Assembly (NCBI GenBank): GCA_965277415.1
Contig: CBDICS010000070.1
Location: 86,914-150,913, forward strand
From: JAHDHW01 sp965277415
GTDB taxonomy: Bacteria; Bacteroidota; Bacteroidia; Chitinophagales; Saprospiraceae
Length of the DNA: 64,000 bases
Direction of reading: 5' to 3'
The translations under genes and the position numbers were made by a program. The notes beneath the pieces were generated by a model. It was not told where the DNA came from, did no database searches, and saw only the letters and a list, made by a program, of their open reading frames with translations. Of the stretch, positions 37,224 to 47,100 are shown in pieces; within the stretch, counting starts at the first letter, position 1; the number at the start of each line of letters is the position of its first letter.

Positions 37224-38522
37224 ATGGATTCAAAAACAAACCAGCGAAAGCAGGAACATTTAGAAAACTATAGAGCTGTCAATCGACGATTAGGGCTTCC
37301 AGAAGATACAGAGACACACAAGCCAAGCGCAATTAAAAAGAAGGGAAAGAAAGGTCCGGTAATATATTCTTCTGATCCTTTGGAATCAGATGTACCACCG
37401 ATGATTATCCCAGTAGCTTCTATAGAACAATTAAATGAAATGACAGGTGTTCCCGATTATTATGATGACGGTAGTATTGATTATCCGCCGGCTTTGTCTG
37501 CTGATATGAGTGCTAAGATATCGAATGCTTCTAATATCAGAGAATTGCAGCATTCCTTGACACCTGAGGAACATAGCTATATTCAAAAAGCGGCACAGGC
37601 TTATATATTAGGAGATTCCCAAAGAGTAAAAGAATATGGACCATTAATCAATGCGACCTTATTTCCTGGGAAAATTGCATACTTCGCTTCTCAAGAAGAT
37701 AAGGTTATAGACACGCCAGAACTTGTAAAAGGAGAAGACATTGTCAAATGGAATTATAATAAAATCATTATAGAAGATAATGGAGAGCTGACTGCTCAGG
37801 CACCAATGATGATTACGACCAATGAATTAGTAAGCGTAGAAGGATCAGAAGAATCAGTCGATAAAATAATCAAGGTGAATGCGGCTAATTATACTGAACC
37901 TGCGACACCTGGGCCCGATGGTCCGGATGGAGGGACTGGAGCACAAGGGAAGGGAGGAGTTTGTGGTAAAGATGATAGTATAAAAGGAACGCCAGTAGTT
38001 TGTAAATCCAATCCTGAAAATGGAGACCCGGGTGGAGACGGACAGCCTGGAACGCCAGGTTCCCCTGGAAATAAAGGAGCTACTCAAAATCCATTTCATA
38101 CTACCGTAAACGATGCGATTACTGGAAATTTAATTGTCGAAGCAGGAGGAGGAAATGGACAGGATGGCGGAAAAGGGGGGAATGGAGGTGATGGCGGCCC
38201 TGGCGGCCCTCCAGGTAATAATTGTTCCCCTTGTACTGCTGCTGGTCAAGGCCCTCAAGGTCCTGCTGGAAAAGGAGCTGATGGTGGTGATGCAGGTGAT
38301 GGAGGCGACGGTGCAATTGTTCAGATATTCTTTAAATCTTTAGCCGGAAATATTACACAAACAAATGTTGGAGGTCAGCCCGGAAATCCAGGAGCTGGTG
38401 GTATTGGTGGTACTGGATTAGGAGGTGGTGGCAATGGTAATAATGGGGCATTGGGATTAGAAGGTAAATTATCTGATATAAAGATAGAACCGATCCCTCC
38501 TCCTCCTTTTCCTTTGCCTTAG
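37224..38522 (+). CDS. Array protein A2: same unknown domain plus collagen-like glycine-rich tail
   Basis: The protein has 432 aa. Residues 1 to about 205 match the 201-aa paralogue. The tail has G-x-y and GG runs (TPGPDGPDGGTGAQGKGG, GDPGGDGQPGTPGSPGNKG), then a strand pair (TGNLIVEAGGGNG), more GG repeats, and another strand (GAIVQIFFKSLAGNITQTN). It ends in the Pro-rich PPPPFPLP. A cluster of Cys (VCGKDD, VVCKSN, NCSPCTA) could crosslink. There is no signal peptide. This could be a structural or self-assembling protein; the function is unknown. Confidence 0.75.
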   Translation: MDSKTNQRKQEHLENYRAVNRRLGLPEDTETHKPSAIKKKGKKGPVIYSSDPLESDVPPMIIPVASIEQLNEMTGVPDYYDDGSIDYPPALSADMSAKISNASNIRELQHSLTPEEHSYIQKAAQAYILGDSQRVKEYGPLINATLFPGKIAYFASQEDKVIDTPELVKGEDIVKWNYNKIIIEDNGELTAQAPMMITTNELVSVEGSEESVDKIIKVNAANYTEPATPGPDGPDGGTGAQGKGGVCGKDDSIKGTPVVCKSNPENGDPGGDGQPGTPGSPGNKGATQNPFHTTVNDAITGNLIVEAGGGNGQDGGKGGNGGDGGPGGPPGNNCSPCTAAGQGPQGPAGKGADGGDAGDGGDGAIVQIFFKSLAGNITQTNVGGQPGNPGAGGIGGTGLGGGGNGNNGALGLEGKLSDIKIEPIPPPPFPLP

Positions 38523-38550
38523 AGTAGGGTAGGAAATTTTAATAAAATAC

Positions 38551-38658
38551 GTTCTTTGACAAGTCCTGTGGACAAGCTGTAAATAAGATCGAAAGCGACT
38601 AAAGGAAACTTTGATCTTGTTTATGGCTTTGTCTCAAACACGGGATTTGTCAAAGAAC
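38551..38658. repeat. 108-bp imperfect palindrome between two collagen-like genes
   Basis: The outer arms GTTCTTTGACAA (38551-38562) and TTGTCAAAGAAC (38647-38658) are perfect inverted repeats. Pairing continues with few mismatches through GATCTT/AAGATC-type inner blocks to about 38595 and 38609. It could form one long hairpin in the mRNA, or be a non-coding insertion with 12-bp termini. It has no clear sequence match to the MITE-like element at 33141. Confidence 0.55.
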
Positions 38659-38704
38659 CATAAAATAAATAGATACTTATTCTTAAAAATTAAAAATAAA
38701 ACAA

Positions 38705-39457
38705 ATGGCTGATATAATTATTATTGGAAATGAAGGCCTAAGCGGACTTTCTGGTGAACAAGGTAAAACAGGTGTGAACAGCGAAGAGAATGGGACTGGT
38801 CAACCAGGTTCCAATACATCTGATTATAAATCAGGTTCATGGTGGTTGAAGTGTAAACAAGCCACTAATGGAACTAAAGGGGCTGATGGTGGGACTGGAG
38901 AAAATGGAAAATCAGGTGAGCCTGGTGATACGGCACCTACTTTTACACTCAATATTATTAATGGTATTCCACTTGATAGTGATGTCATTGTTGTTCAAAG
39001 CAAAGGTGGTAATGGTGGATCTGCTGGGGCAGGCGGAACCGGGGGGACAGGTGCCGTTGGAGGACAAGCGGGGATTAATAATACGGAGTGTTTGGATAGA
39101 GAAAAAACATTCCCGGCAATGGGCGGACAAGGTGGAGATAGCGGTAAAGGAGGAGATGGTGGAATGGGAGGCAATGCTGGAGATGGAGGGATTGTATTTA
39201 TTAATTCGGCTGATACCAATATTTCAAGTAAGCTAACAGTAAGTAGTAATCCTGGTGTAGCAGGTAGAGGAGGAAATCCGGGCCTTCCGGGAGAAACAGG
39301 GAAAGGTGGAGAGAATGAAGTTTACCCAGAAGGTAGCGAGCCTACTTTTGCTGAGCCAGGTACTGCAAAAGCTGGTGGTAACCCAGGAAGCAATGGACAA
39401 CCAGGTAGAAATGGAGCAGTTCACTGGCCTAATCCTGAAACGGTTCAGGAGCAATAA
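38705..39457 (+). CDS. Array protein B: collagen-like glycine-rich protein
   Basis: The protein has 250 aa. It starts MADIIIIGNEGLSGLSGEQG with no signal peptide. It has the same layout as the tail of the 432-aa protein: G-x-y repeats, a strand pair (IPLDSDVIVVQSKGGNGG), a GG-repeat block (GGDSGKGGDGGMGGNAGDGG), another strand block (IVFINSADTNISSKLTVS) and final G-x-y repeats. The shared layout points to a common building unit. Codon use in the repeats is varied, so they are old rather than recently expanded. Confidence 0.75.
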   Translation: MADIIIIGNEGLSGLSGEQGKTGVNSEENGTGQPGSNTSDYKSGSWWLKCKQATNGTKGADGGTGENGKSGEPGDTAPTFTLNIINGIPLDSDVIVVQSKGGNGGSAGAGGTGGTGAVGGQAGINNTECLDREKTFPAMGGQGGDSGKGGDGGMGGNAGDGGIVFINSADTNISSKLTVSSNPGVAGRGGNPGLPGETGKGGENEVYPEGSEPTFAEPGTAKAGGNPGSNGQPGRNGAVHWPNPETVQEQ

Positions 39458-39478
39458 TTATTTAAAACCTTCACTTTT

Positions 39479-41050
39479 ATGATAGACCCCATAACTCCTT
39501 CAGTTGATGTTTTGATGACGAGACTTGCTGGGCAAGCAAGTTCTGATGCTATAAGAATACGCGGTCTGAATTATCCTGATCGTTGGGATATTCTTAAAAT
39601 ATTTTTTGGATCTTTTGGTCCACCTAACCCAAGAGCACAGGGTTTTCTGGCAAAGGGCAATTCCGATCCAGATGATCCCACTTCTAAAGAGATTGCAGTT
39701 TTAGCATTGGGAATAAAATGGCCTGAATTTTTAGCGTATTATCAATCTATTGAAAGTGTCCAATTGCCTTTGCCTTCTAGTATCACAGGTGAACCTCAAA
39801 ATAATAATTTGACCTTAGAAGGAGTCTTTCTAAATTCTTATAATAATATACGAGCGCCTCTTTGGAGTGCAATTGATAAATTTTTAGGAGGACTTGATTT
39901 GTATATCTGCGGGATTGGACTTGGAGCGCCTTTAGCTCAATTAGCCGCTTTGGATCTAAGACCAAGCGCTACTCATAGAGGCCCCGGAGGAGAACGACCT
40001 CCTCAAAAACAAGCACCCTGTTATGCTTTCTCAGTTCCTAATGTTGCCAATACTGCTTTGCAAACATATTATAATGATACCGTGCTAAAAGACGGGGAGT
40101 TAAGTACAGATACTTATTGGGCTAGAAAACCTTCGCTCGTAGTTGATTTTTTTCCATCAGCTCCTGTCAATTCTAATGCAAATATTATTGGCAATCCGAT
40201 ATCAATAAATGATGTGACGCTTCCACCTGTAGATGTACCTTGGTTAGAAAGAGGGAATACATTCTACATCAAACAATTAGGAGGTACACTGGCTGTTGGT
40301 CCTGATCTCAAAGCAAACGCTATTTTATCTACAGGTTTTAATCAAGTATTGGCCCACACTTGTGCTCAATGCGTGGTGGCAGCATATAGCCAAACTCAGC
40401 ATGAACTAGGGAGTGTACCTTCTTATTCGCTTGTGGCACATGTCAATTCTAATAGTAGTCCTTTTGCATATATTTTTTCAAATACCTTTAATGTAATTGT
40501 AGCTTTTAGAGGGACGATTACTTGGGAAGAAGCATTTGTAATTACTTCCAATTCTACCTTGCTAATTCCAGGCGTTATTGTTGGAGGTTCGGCTGGCGTC
40601 AATACAGGGATTAGTGATTTGTATAATAATTCTCCAACAGAGAAAGGAGGCAGTACCCTTTTTAAAGATGCACTACAAACTGCAATTAAATCAGTGATCG
40701 GCAATAAGAAACTTATTTTGACAGGTCACGATATTGGTGGCGCACTGGCAAATTTAGCAGCTCTTGATTATACATTAAATGCTAGCATTGGTTTGACGGT
40801 AGGACAAGTATATACTTTTGGTGCAATGAGTTTGGGTGATACGACTTTCAAAAAAACCTTTGATGAGCAAGTTGGTAATAAATGTTACCAAATAAGGAGG
40901 ATCTATGATAAAATATCTACTGCTTTAGTAGGTAGCCCAGGAGGATACGCAATCTTGGATAATAGTGTAGTACTGGATGGCCAACTGATAGCTGAAGAAA
41001 ATACTTACCATTCTATAAATGGATATATGCAGCTATTAAATCCAGGCTAA
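39479..41050 (+). CDS. Array protein C: two-lobed class-3-lipase homologue lacking both nucleophile serines
   Basis: The protein has 523 aa and two alpha/beta-hydrolase-like parts. The first has YICGIGLGAPLAQLAALDL; where class-3 lipases have GHSLG, the serine position is Gly147. The second has the lipase strand FNVIVAFRGTITWEE and then LTGHDIGGALANLAALDY; here Asp418 replaces serine. The region VGQVYTFGAMSLGD and a late YHSINGYMQ keep family features, including a possible catalytic His. There is no signal peptide. It is most likely a non-catalytic lipid-binding or structural relative, although an Asp nucleophile is used by some other alpha/beta hydrolases. Confidence 0.75.
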   Translation: MIDPITPSVDVLMTRLAGQASSDAIRIRGLNYPDRWDILKIFFGSFGPPNPRAQGFLAKGNSDPDDPTSKEIAVLALGIKWPEFLAYYQSIESVQLPLPSSITGEPQNNNLTLEGVFLNSYNNIRAPLWSAIDKFLGGLDLYICGIGLGAPLAQLAALDLRPSATHRGPGGERPPQKQAPCYAFSVPNVANTALQTYYNDTVLKDGELSTDTYWARKPSLVVDFFPSAPVNSNANIIGNPISINDVTLPPVDVPWLERGNTFYIKQLGGTLAVGPDLKANAILSTGFNQVLAHTCAQCVVAAYSQTQHELGSVPSYSLVAHVNSNSSPFAYIFSNTFNVIVAFRGTITWEEAFVITSNSTLLIPGVIVGGSAGVNTGISDLYNNSPTEKGGSTLFKDALQTAIKSVIGNKKLILTGHDIGGALANLAALDYTLNASIGLTVGQVYTFGAMSLGDTTFKKTFDEQVGNKCYQIRRIYDKISTALVGSPGGYAILDNSVVLDGQLIAEENTYHSINGYMQLLNPG

Positions 41051-41059
41051 TCAGAATGA

Positions 41060-41105
41060 AAAAGATCAAGTAAAAAACGGACAATTATTTAGTCCGTATC
41101 CCTTA
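41060..41105. repeat. Half copy of the MITE-like element
   Basis: The stretch AAAAGATCAAGTAAAAAACG...TATCCCTTA matches the reverse complement of 33141-33185 with about five mismatches and one inserted A over 45 bp. It lies between the lipase-like gene and the giant gene. No second arm is recognisable. Confidence 0.55.
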
Positions 41106-41173
41106 AAACAACAACTTCAGTTTTCTGCACTGCTCACTAAAGTCAGGAGATTGATTATACTTAATTTTCGATT

Positions 41174-44100
41174 ATGGCTAGTCATTCTAAATCAAAAACT
41201 AATCCCCAATTTGTTACAGATGATGTCTTTGAAGGAGGGAGTGGAGGAAATGGGGTCACGTTCTCTGGCTTAGATCCCGTATTGGGAAGCTTGGGCGTAA
41301 TGATTGGATTGCTAAAATCAATAGATGCTACAACCAATACTTATGAATTGATCAATGAGTGGTTTCTAGATCCTATTACAAATGTTGAAAGTGGATTTAA
41401 AGCTAATCCTCGGGAACTAGGTCAGTTATTGGGACAGTTATTAGGTACCTTGGGTGGAAATGCATTGGGGCTTCCTCAATCTGATCCAGCCATATTGGGT
41501 TCTTGGTATCCTATTCAGATTAAAAATAATGATGGTGATTATGTACCTACAGGACTCTATTTAGTAACAATCGATAATGAAACAGAAGGGTCGACAGCTA
41601 TAGGTTTAGGTATTTTAAGAACATGGAGCGTACCAATAGATACACCCGTAGTTGATGTAAACGTATGGGCTTTACTTCCTGCTATTGTTATTAATTCTGA
41701 TGGTTCTTTTGGACTTACTTTTACAGATGCAAATAGTGTCAATCCAATCTCTATAGGTGTAGCGGTAGAAGGTAGTGAAGGGAATAGTCCAATTATTGAC
41801 GAAAACGGAATATCATTTAATGGGGTGAAGTTTAGTGCAAATATCAATTTAGCTGCATCTCCGCCTTTTGATGTTACACTAGAAGTATTAGCCTTACAAT
41901 TAGCTGGAGATGCGAAACCTAGAAATTATTCGCTGGCAGATTTAGAAGCGATTACACCTCAGGAAATATTAGATACTGCTGCTAATTTATTTATTGGTGC
42001 ACTGAGTAATCGATTCCCTGATCAGGCAGAGCAGATTCTTTTTATGGCGCCTTTGTTTGGCTTATCGCAAACCATTCCAAATGCAGATCCAGATAGTAGT
42101 GTCAGTCTTCCTATACTACAATGGTATGACTTATTCAAAATTGTTAATAATGGAGGCGACCCTGCAAAACCCTTTATAGATTGGTTTAATAGTATTACTG
42201 CCGATCCACAATTGCTTAGTGCTTGGATGACTTGTCTTAGTGGCTTTTTGGGATTTTCAAGTGATAAATTGAAAGTAAGTGGGAATGGTGATAGAAATAC
42301 CCCCTTTCAAGTATCACTACTTCAGGTGGACATTGGACAAGTCAATTTTACTGCTGCCTCTGTAGTCGTAGATAATGGGCTGCGCTTTTTTTATCCAGGC
42401 TTATCATTTAGACTTACACCAATTGGTTTAGCCGATTCAGGTACCGTGTTTATCATGGAGTCAGACTTGGAATTAGCTAAATTTCAATTAGGAGGAACAC
42501 CTTCAGTAAGTCTTGATCTAAATTTTAAAATTAATTTTTCTTTAGAAAACGAAACAGAGAATACACCTTTAATTAATTTTCAAGGATATAATGTTGATAA
42601 AATGTTTGGCGGTTTATCTCTGGGATTGATCAGTGGAAGTATTGTACCCTATCTTGAATTGACCAATGTAATCGTTCCCGGACAAGCTGAAGGCGTAGAA
42701 CTCGCTGATGCGGCCAATGAATTTGGTACGGTTAACCTGCTATCTCCTGGACAATTAGCTCAAGTCGCAACAGTGGCCTTAAGTGGGCAACTACAAGATT
42801 TGATGGGATTAAATGATAACCCAACAGTATTAGTAAAAAGTATTGCTAGCCTGATTGGATTGACTGCACCGGATAGTGCAGGGGCTAATTGGCCAACGGC
42901 CACCCTAACGCCTCCTTTTTCAGTTGATGGTATTACAAATGCTATTGCTGATCCCTTAAATGCCTGGGCTAAATACTATCTTGATATTTTAGAAGCTACA
43001 GAAGAAATCGAAGGAAAACTACCATTTACTTATATTCTTCAGAGTTTTGCTTCTTTACTCCAAATAGGAGACACCAGTATTGTTGTAAGTGGCTCTGGTA
43101 CACCTGAGACACCATGGCTGGTAGGCATTTCTATAGGAGACCAGACAATGCCAGCTTATTTAACTGCTTCTAATGAAACAATTAATGGAAATGCAGATAA
43201 TGGCTTATTACTTAATCTTGGCTTTAGATTTGGGCCGCAACTTACCATCAGTTCAGTCTTAATAGAACCTTCTTTAGATCTAGATGCTCTATGCCTCTCT
43301 TTTCCAAAAGGAGAAAGCACAACTGCCAAATGGTTTAATTCAGTCTCTGCTCAATTGAAGCTTCCAGAAGGATTAAGTACACCCTCAGTTGGTGGTACCG
43401 TATTTTCTGTTTCCACAGCTCAATTATCTGGAGGCTGGGGACAATCTAATGCTTGGTCTTGGTCTATGTTAGTCAAAGAACCAACACTCCAAATCGGAAC
43501 TGCAGATCCAGTCACTGGAGCAGATCTAAATTTTAGTGAACAATCCAGTTTACAAGATTTAGTTAAGGAGAGTGCCAGTACTTTTGGGCCATTTTTCGCC
43601 AATGCTTTAGGCATCTTTCTATTACGAACGAATACTCGAGTAGCTTTACTGACCAGTGCAACTTTTGGTTTGTTGACCGATTTTTCTCAAGATGATTTGT
43701 TTAAAGAAAGTGGCTTGACTTGGTCTGGTTTTACAGAAATACCTTTGACAAGTTTTTCTGATCCATTTGGATTACTTCAACAACAGATCGCTTCTAATTT
43801 TAGTACAGCAGATAAAGCTAAAAGCCAAATAGCTTTATTATCATGGGCTCTTTCCTCAGCGGAGAAAGCACCAACAATTACTGGAACGGGAACTGTCTTA
43901 GATCCTTATCTTTGTCCTTTGCCATTGGGTTTTGACCTGCCAATATGGTATGACAGTAGTACAGAAATAATCGGTATTGGACTCGGACGATCTGACAACT
44001 TTAGCTACTCCTCTGGAACACCAGCAATAGCAGTGAATATGCTTTCACAGCTCAGAGTGATAGAGTACAACCTTAAATCCGGAGCGATAGTCAGTAGCGA

Positions 44101-47100
44101 GAATGCACCATCGTTTAATTTTCAAGTGACCATATCTAATCCTGCTGGAAATCTGGTAGAATTAGGTGGTGAGCTTGGTAGCTTGGGAGAAGCTGTATTG
44201 GGATTTGATTTGAATATAGTTAATGGCTCACTTCAATTCAAACCTATTGTTACCCTTATTGAGGCAAAACTATTTGGCGAAACGGAAGCTACTGATATTA
44301 GCCTTGAGGATTTCTTAAAGCCTACTTTTATAGCTCAATCTCAGCAATCCTTTTTAAATCTCCTCAACCGTGGTATTCAATTCGCAATCGATGAAGTCAA
44401 GGATCAAACTTTATTTCAAAATGCTTATAATGTATTGTCCCTTTTAGGTTTAGCACTAAAAAGAAATCCTGCTACTGCCGCAGGTACAGATCCTTACGGG
44501 ATCAATTCATCTGGTTGGACGGGCTTATTGGCTAATCCTGATACGTATATTGAGAATCAATTATTGACCTTTTTTGAAACGCAGGAAAATCGAACTTTAC
44601 TTCTAGAGGTCTTTGAAACAATATTTGATATTACAATACCTGATTTCCCAAGTCAGGCATTAGACCTTTTCAATGGTTTAGATATTGTAGGACCAGCGGA
44701 AGAATTTTATCCACTTTATCCACAGGCCGTATTAGAAATTGCTTCTGATCCAATCAATAGCCTTACGGCGCGGTTCAAGGCTTTGTTTGATAATACTCAA
44801 GCACTAAAAAAACTAAGTGCAGAATTAACAAAAAATATTAATGACCTTCCTCCTTTTGGTTTACTTGAGTTGACGAGTACTGCAAGTGGGGTAGTGACTT
44901 TAAGTTTACCTTCTAGTAATCCATTTAAAATTGGAGCGAACGCATCCGGTAATGAGAACGAAGCATTTCTGGAAATAAGTGGATCTCTAGCCCTTGATTT
45001 TAGTAATGCAAGCTTGACCGCAACACTAAACTCTTATGTTCCTGTATTAGGACTAACACTTTCTAATTCCTTTGTAGCGACCTATAAAACAGGAACAGTT
45101 ACTTTGACGCCTCCTACGGCTATGCTAATATGGGGCGATGGCGATCGACCAGCAGCAGCTCCACTTCAATTACTTCCTTTTAATAGTAATGATTTTGTAA
45201 ACCAGGTAGCTGATATTGTTCCAGCTTATACATTAAATATATTCTTGAATGCTATTTTCAAAAGTCAGCTATTAGAAAAATATCCGGTTATACAATCTGT
45301 TTTTGATACCTTAGGAATAGCAACTAAAAAAGTTGATGATTCAAATGGAGCACTAGCAGAAAATATTAATTGGGAAATGCCTTCTCTCTTAGGTCTATTG
45401 TTTCACCCTCTGGATTGGTTATTATCAGATAGTGTATTAGGGACTGATGGGCAGTTTGATATTTCTAAATTGATTAGTAAGTTTTCGGCATTTCCTTCAG
45501 CAAATTACAAACCCTCCTCGACGGATATTGACATAGCTATCGGACCTAATGCAGCAAAAAATGGCATCAATATTACTGGTTTGCCTTATGGGTTCTTTGT
45601 AGAGATGTCAGGCGATACCGCATTAGGAGCAGCAGTGTTTAGTTTTGGTTGTGCAGGTATTGAGATAGCAAATAATAATGGATCACTGAGTAATCTTTTA
45701 TTTTCAGTAAGTGTTTCAACTGACTATCAGGCATCTTTTTCTGGTTCTTTGGATTTAGCAACAACCAAAGGATTTCCAATTTTTGCAGAAATCGGATTTG
45801 ATAAAACTTTTGCGCTTTCTATTACTCAAGGTACGCCCGCTGATCCTCAACTAACTTTACAACTTTTACCGTTTACAGGTTGGGGTAAATTGGCGGAAGG
45901 TGCAGCTACTTTAGCCGCTGCGGAAGTTATCCAGACAGTCGTCCCAAAAATTTTAGCTTCTTTACAAGAAAAAGGAGCGACTACATTCGTTAATGCTTTA
46001 AATACCTTTGGCGAAAAAGTACCAGTAGGTGCTCTGGTAACTTCCCTAATTCCGATTGTAAGCAGTGGGAAATCTCAGACTGAAATTACTCAAGAACTCG
46101 AAAGCACTTCCCTGGCATGGTTGAAAGGACTATTTGAAAGTACACAACTCAATAAAACGATAGAGGGTGTACAAGCAATTTTTGAGGCAGTCCCTAAGGT
46201 TGGAACACTTATTCCGACTGGAGGTCTTCTAGAGTATACGCCAAGTGATACCTTGCCGCTTAACCTTTATTTTGGATTAGATGATCAAAATAATTTGGGT
46301 TTATGGGTTGGCCTGACTGTACCAAAATTGAAATACCTTGATATAAGTATTGGCCGTACTGGAATAGGAGTAGATTTAGATACTTTAAGTAAACTTACCT
46401 TTAGTTTTGATGCTTCTGTGATCATTCCACTCGATGGTATAAATGGTCCTGAACTTTTCTTGAAATATGATGAGACTACTTTTTTCAATTTAGGATTTGA
46501 TCCGATTGGAGATATTACGAAATCAACAAAACAATCAGACCTTGCAGTAGAATTAGTGCCCGTCTTTTTTGGTAAACGCCTTCAGCAACCTAATGCAGGT
46601 ACCCTTGGCGAAGAAGTGAAACAATGGTTGTTGGCAGTGATCAAGAATGTATTACCGCGCTATGTTTCTGTACTTGTATTGAATAATGAAAGTGTCTTGA
46701 AGTGGTTACAGTTTAATTTGTTTTCCCCAATTAATAGTACGACTGTTGAGTTGACTCCAATTGAACTCTTGGTAGCTTCAACTTTGGTGATTGAATCCAA
46801 TGAAGGGGAAGATAAAACGATATACTCGCTTAATACAATTGATAAAATTAAAGAAATCACACCTTTGATCTTTTTGGGTAATTTACTCCAGAAATTATTA
46901 GAATCTGATGTTACACTATTGACTTTTGATTCAGGAGGCTCAATTAGTATCGGAGAAAATCCAAACGAAGCAGGTGCATATGGTTTGCGATTAGCTGCGC
47001 CTAATTTTAAAATAGATGCCTTACCAAATGTTGTACTCCAAATAGGCGCTACGGATGATTCTTGGATTAAAAATAGTTGGAGTCAGGGAGCAGATAATAA

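Noticed and set aside
37900..39430. Possible CRISPR or tandem DNA repeat in the glycine-rich genes
   Set aside because: The repetition is at the protein level (G-x-y) with varied codons and no regular spacers.
38912..39454. Minus-strand ORFs over the glycine-rich gene
   Set aside because: Pro/Ser-rich shadows of GGX codons read in antisense.
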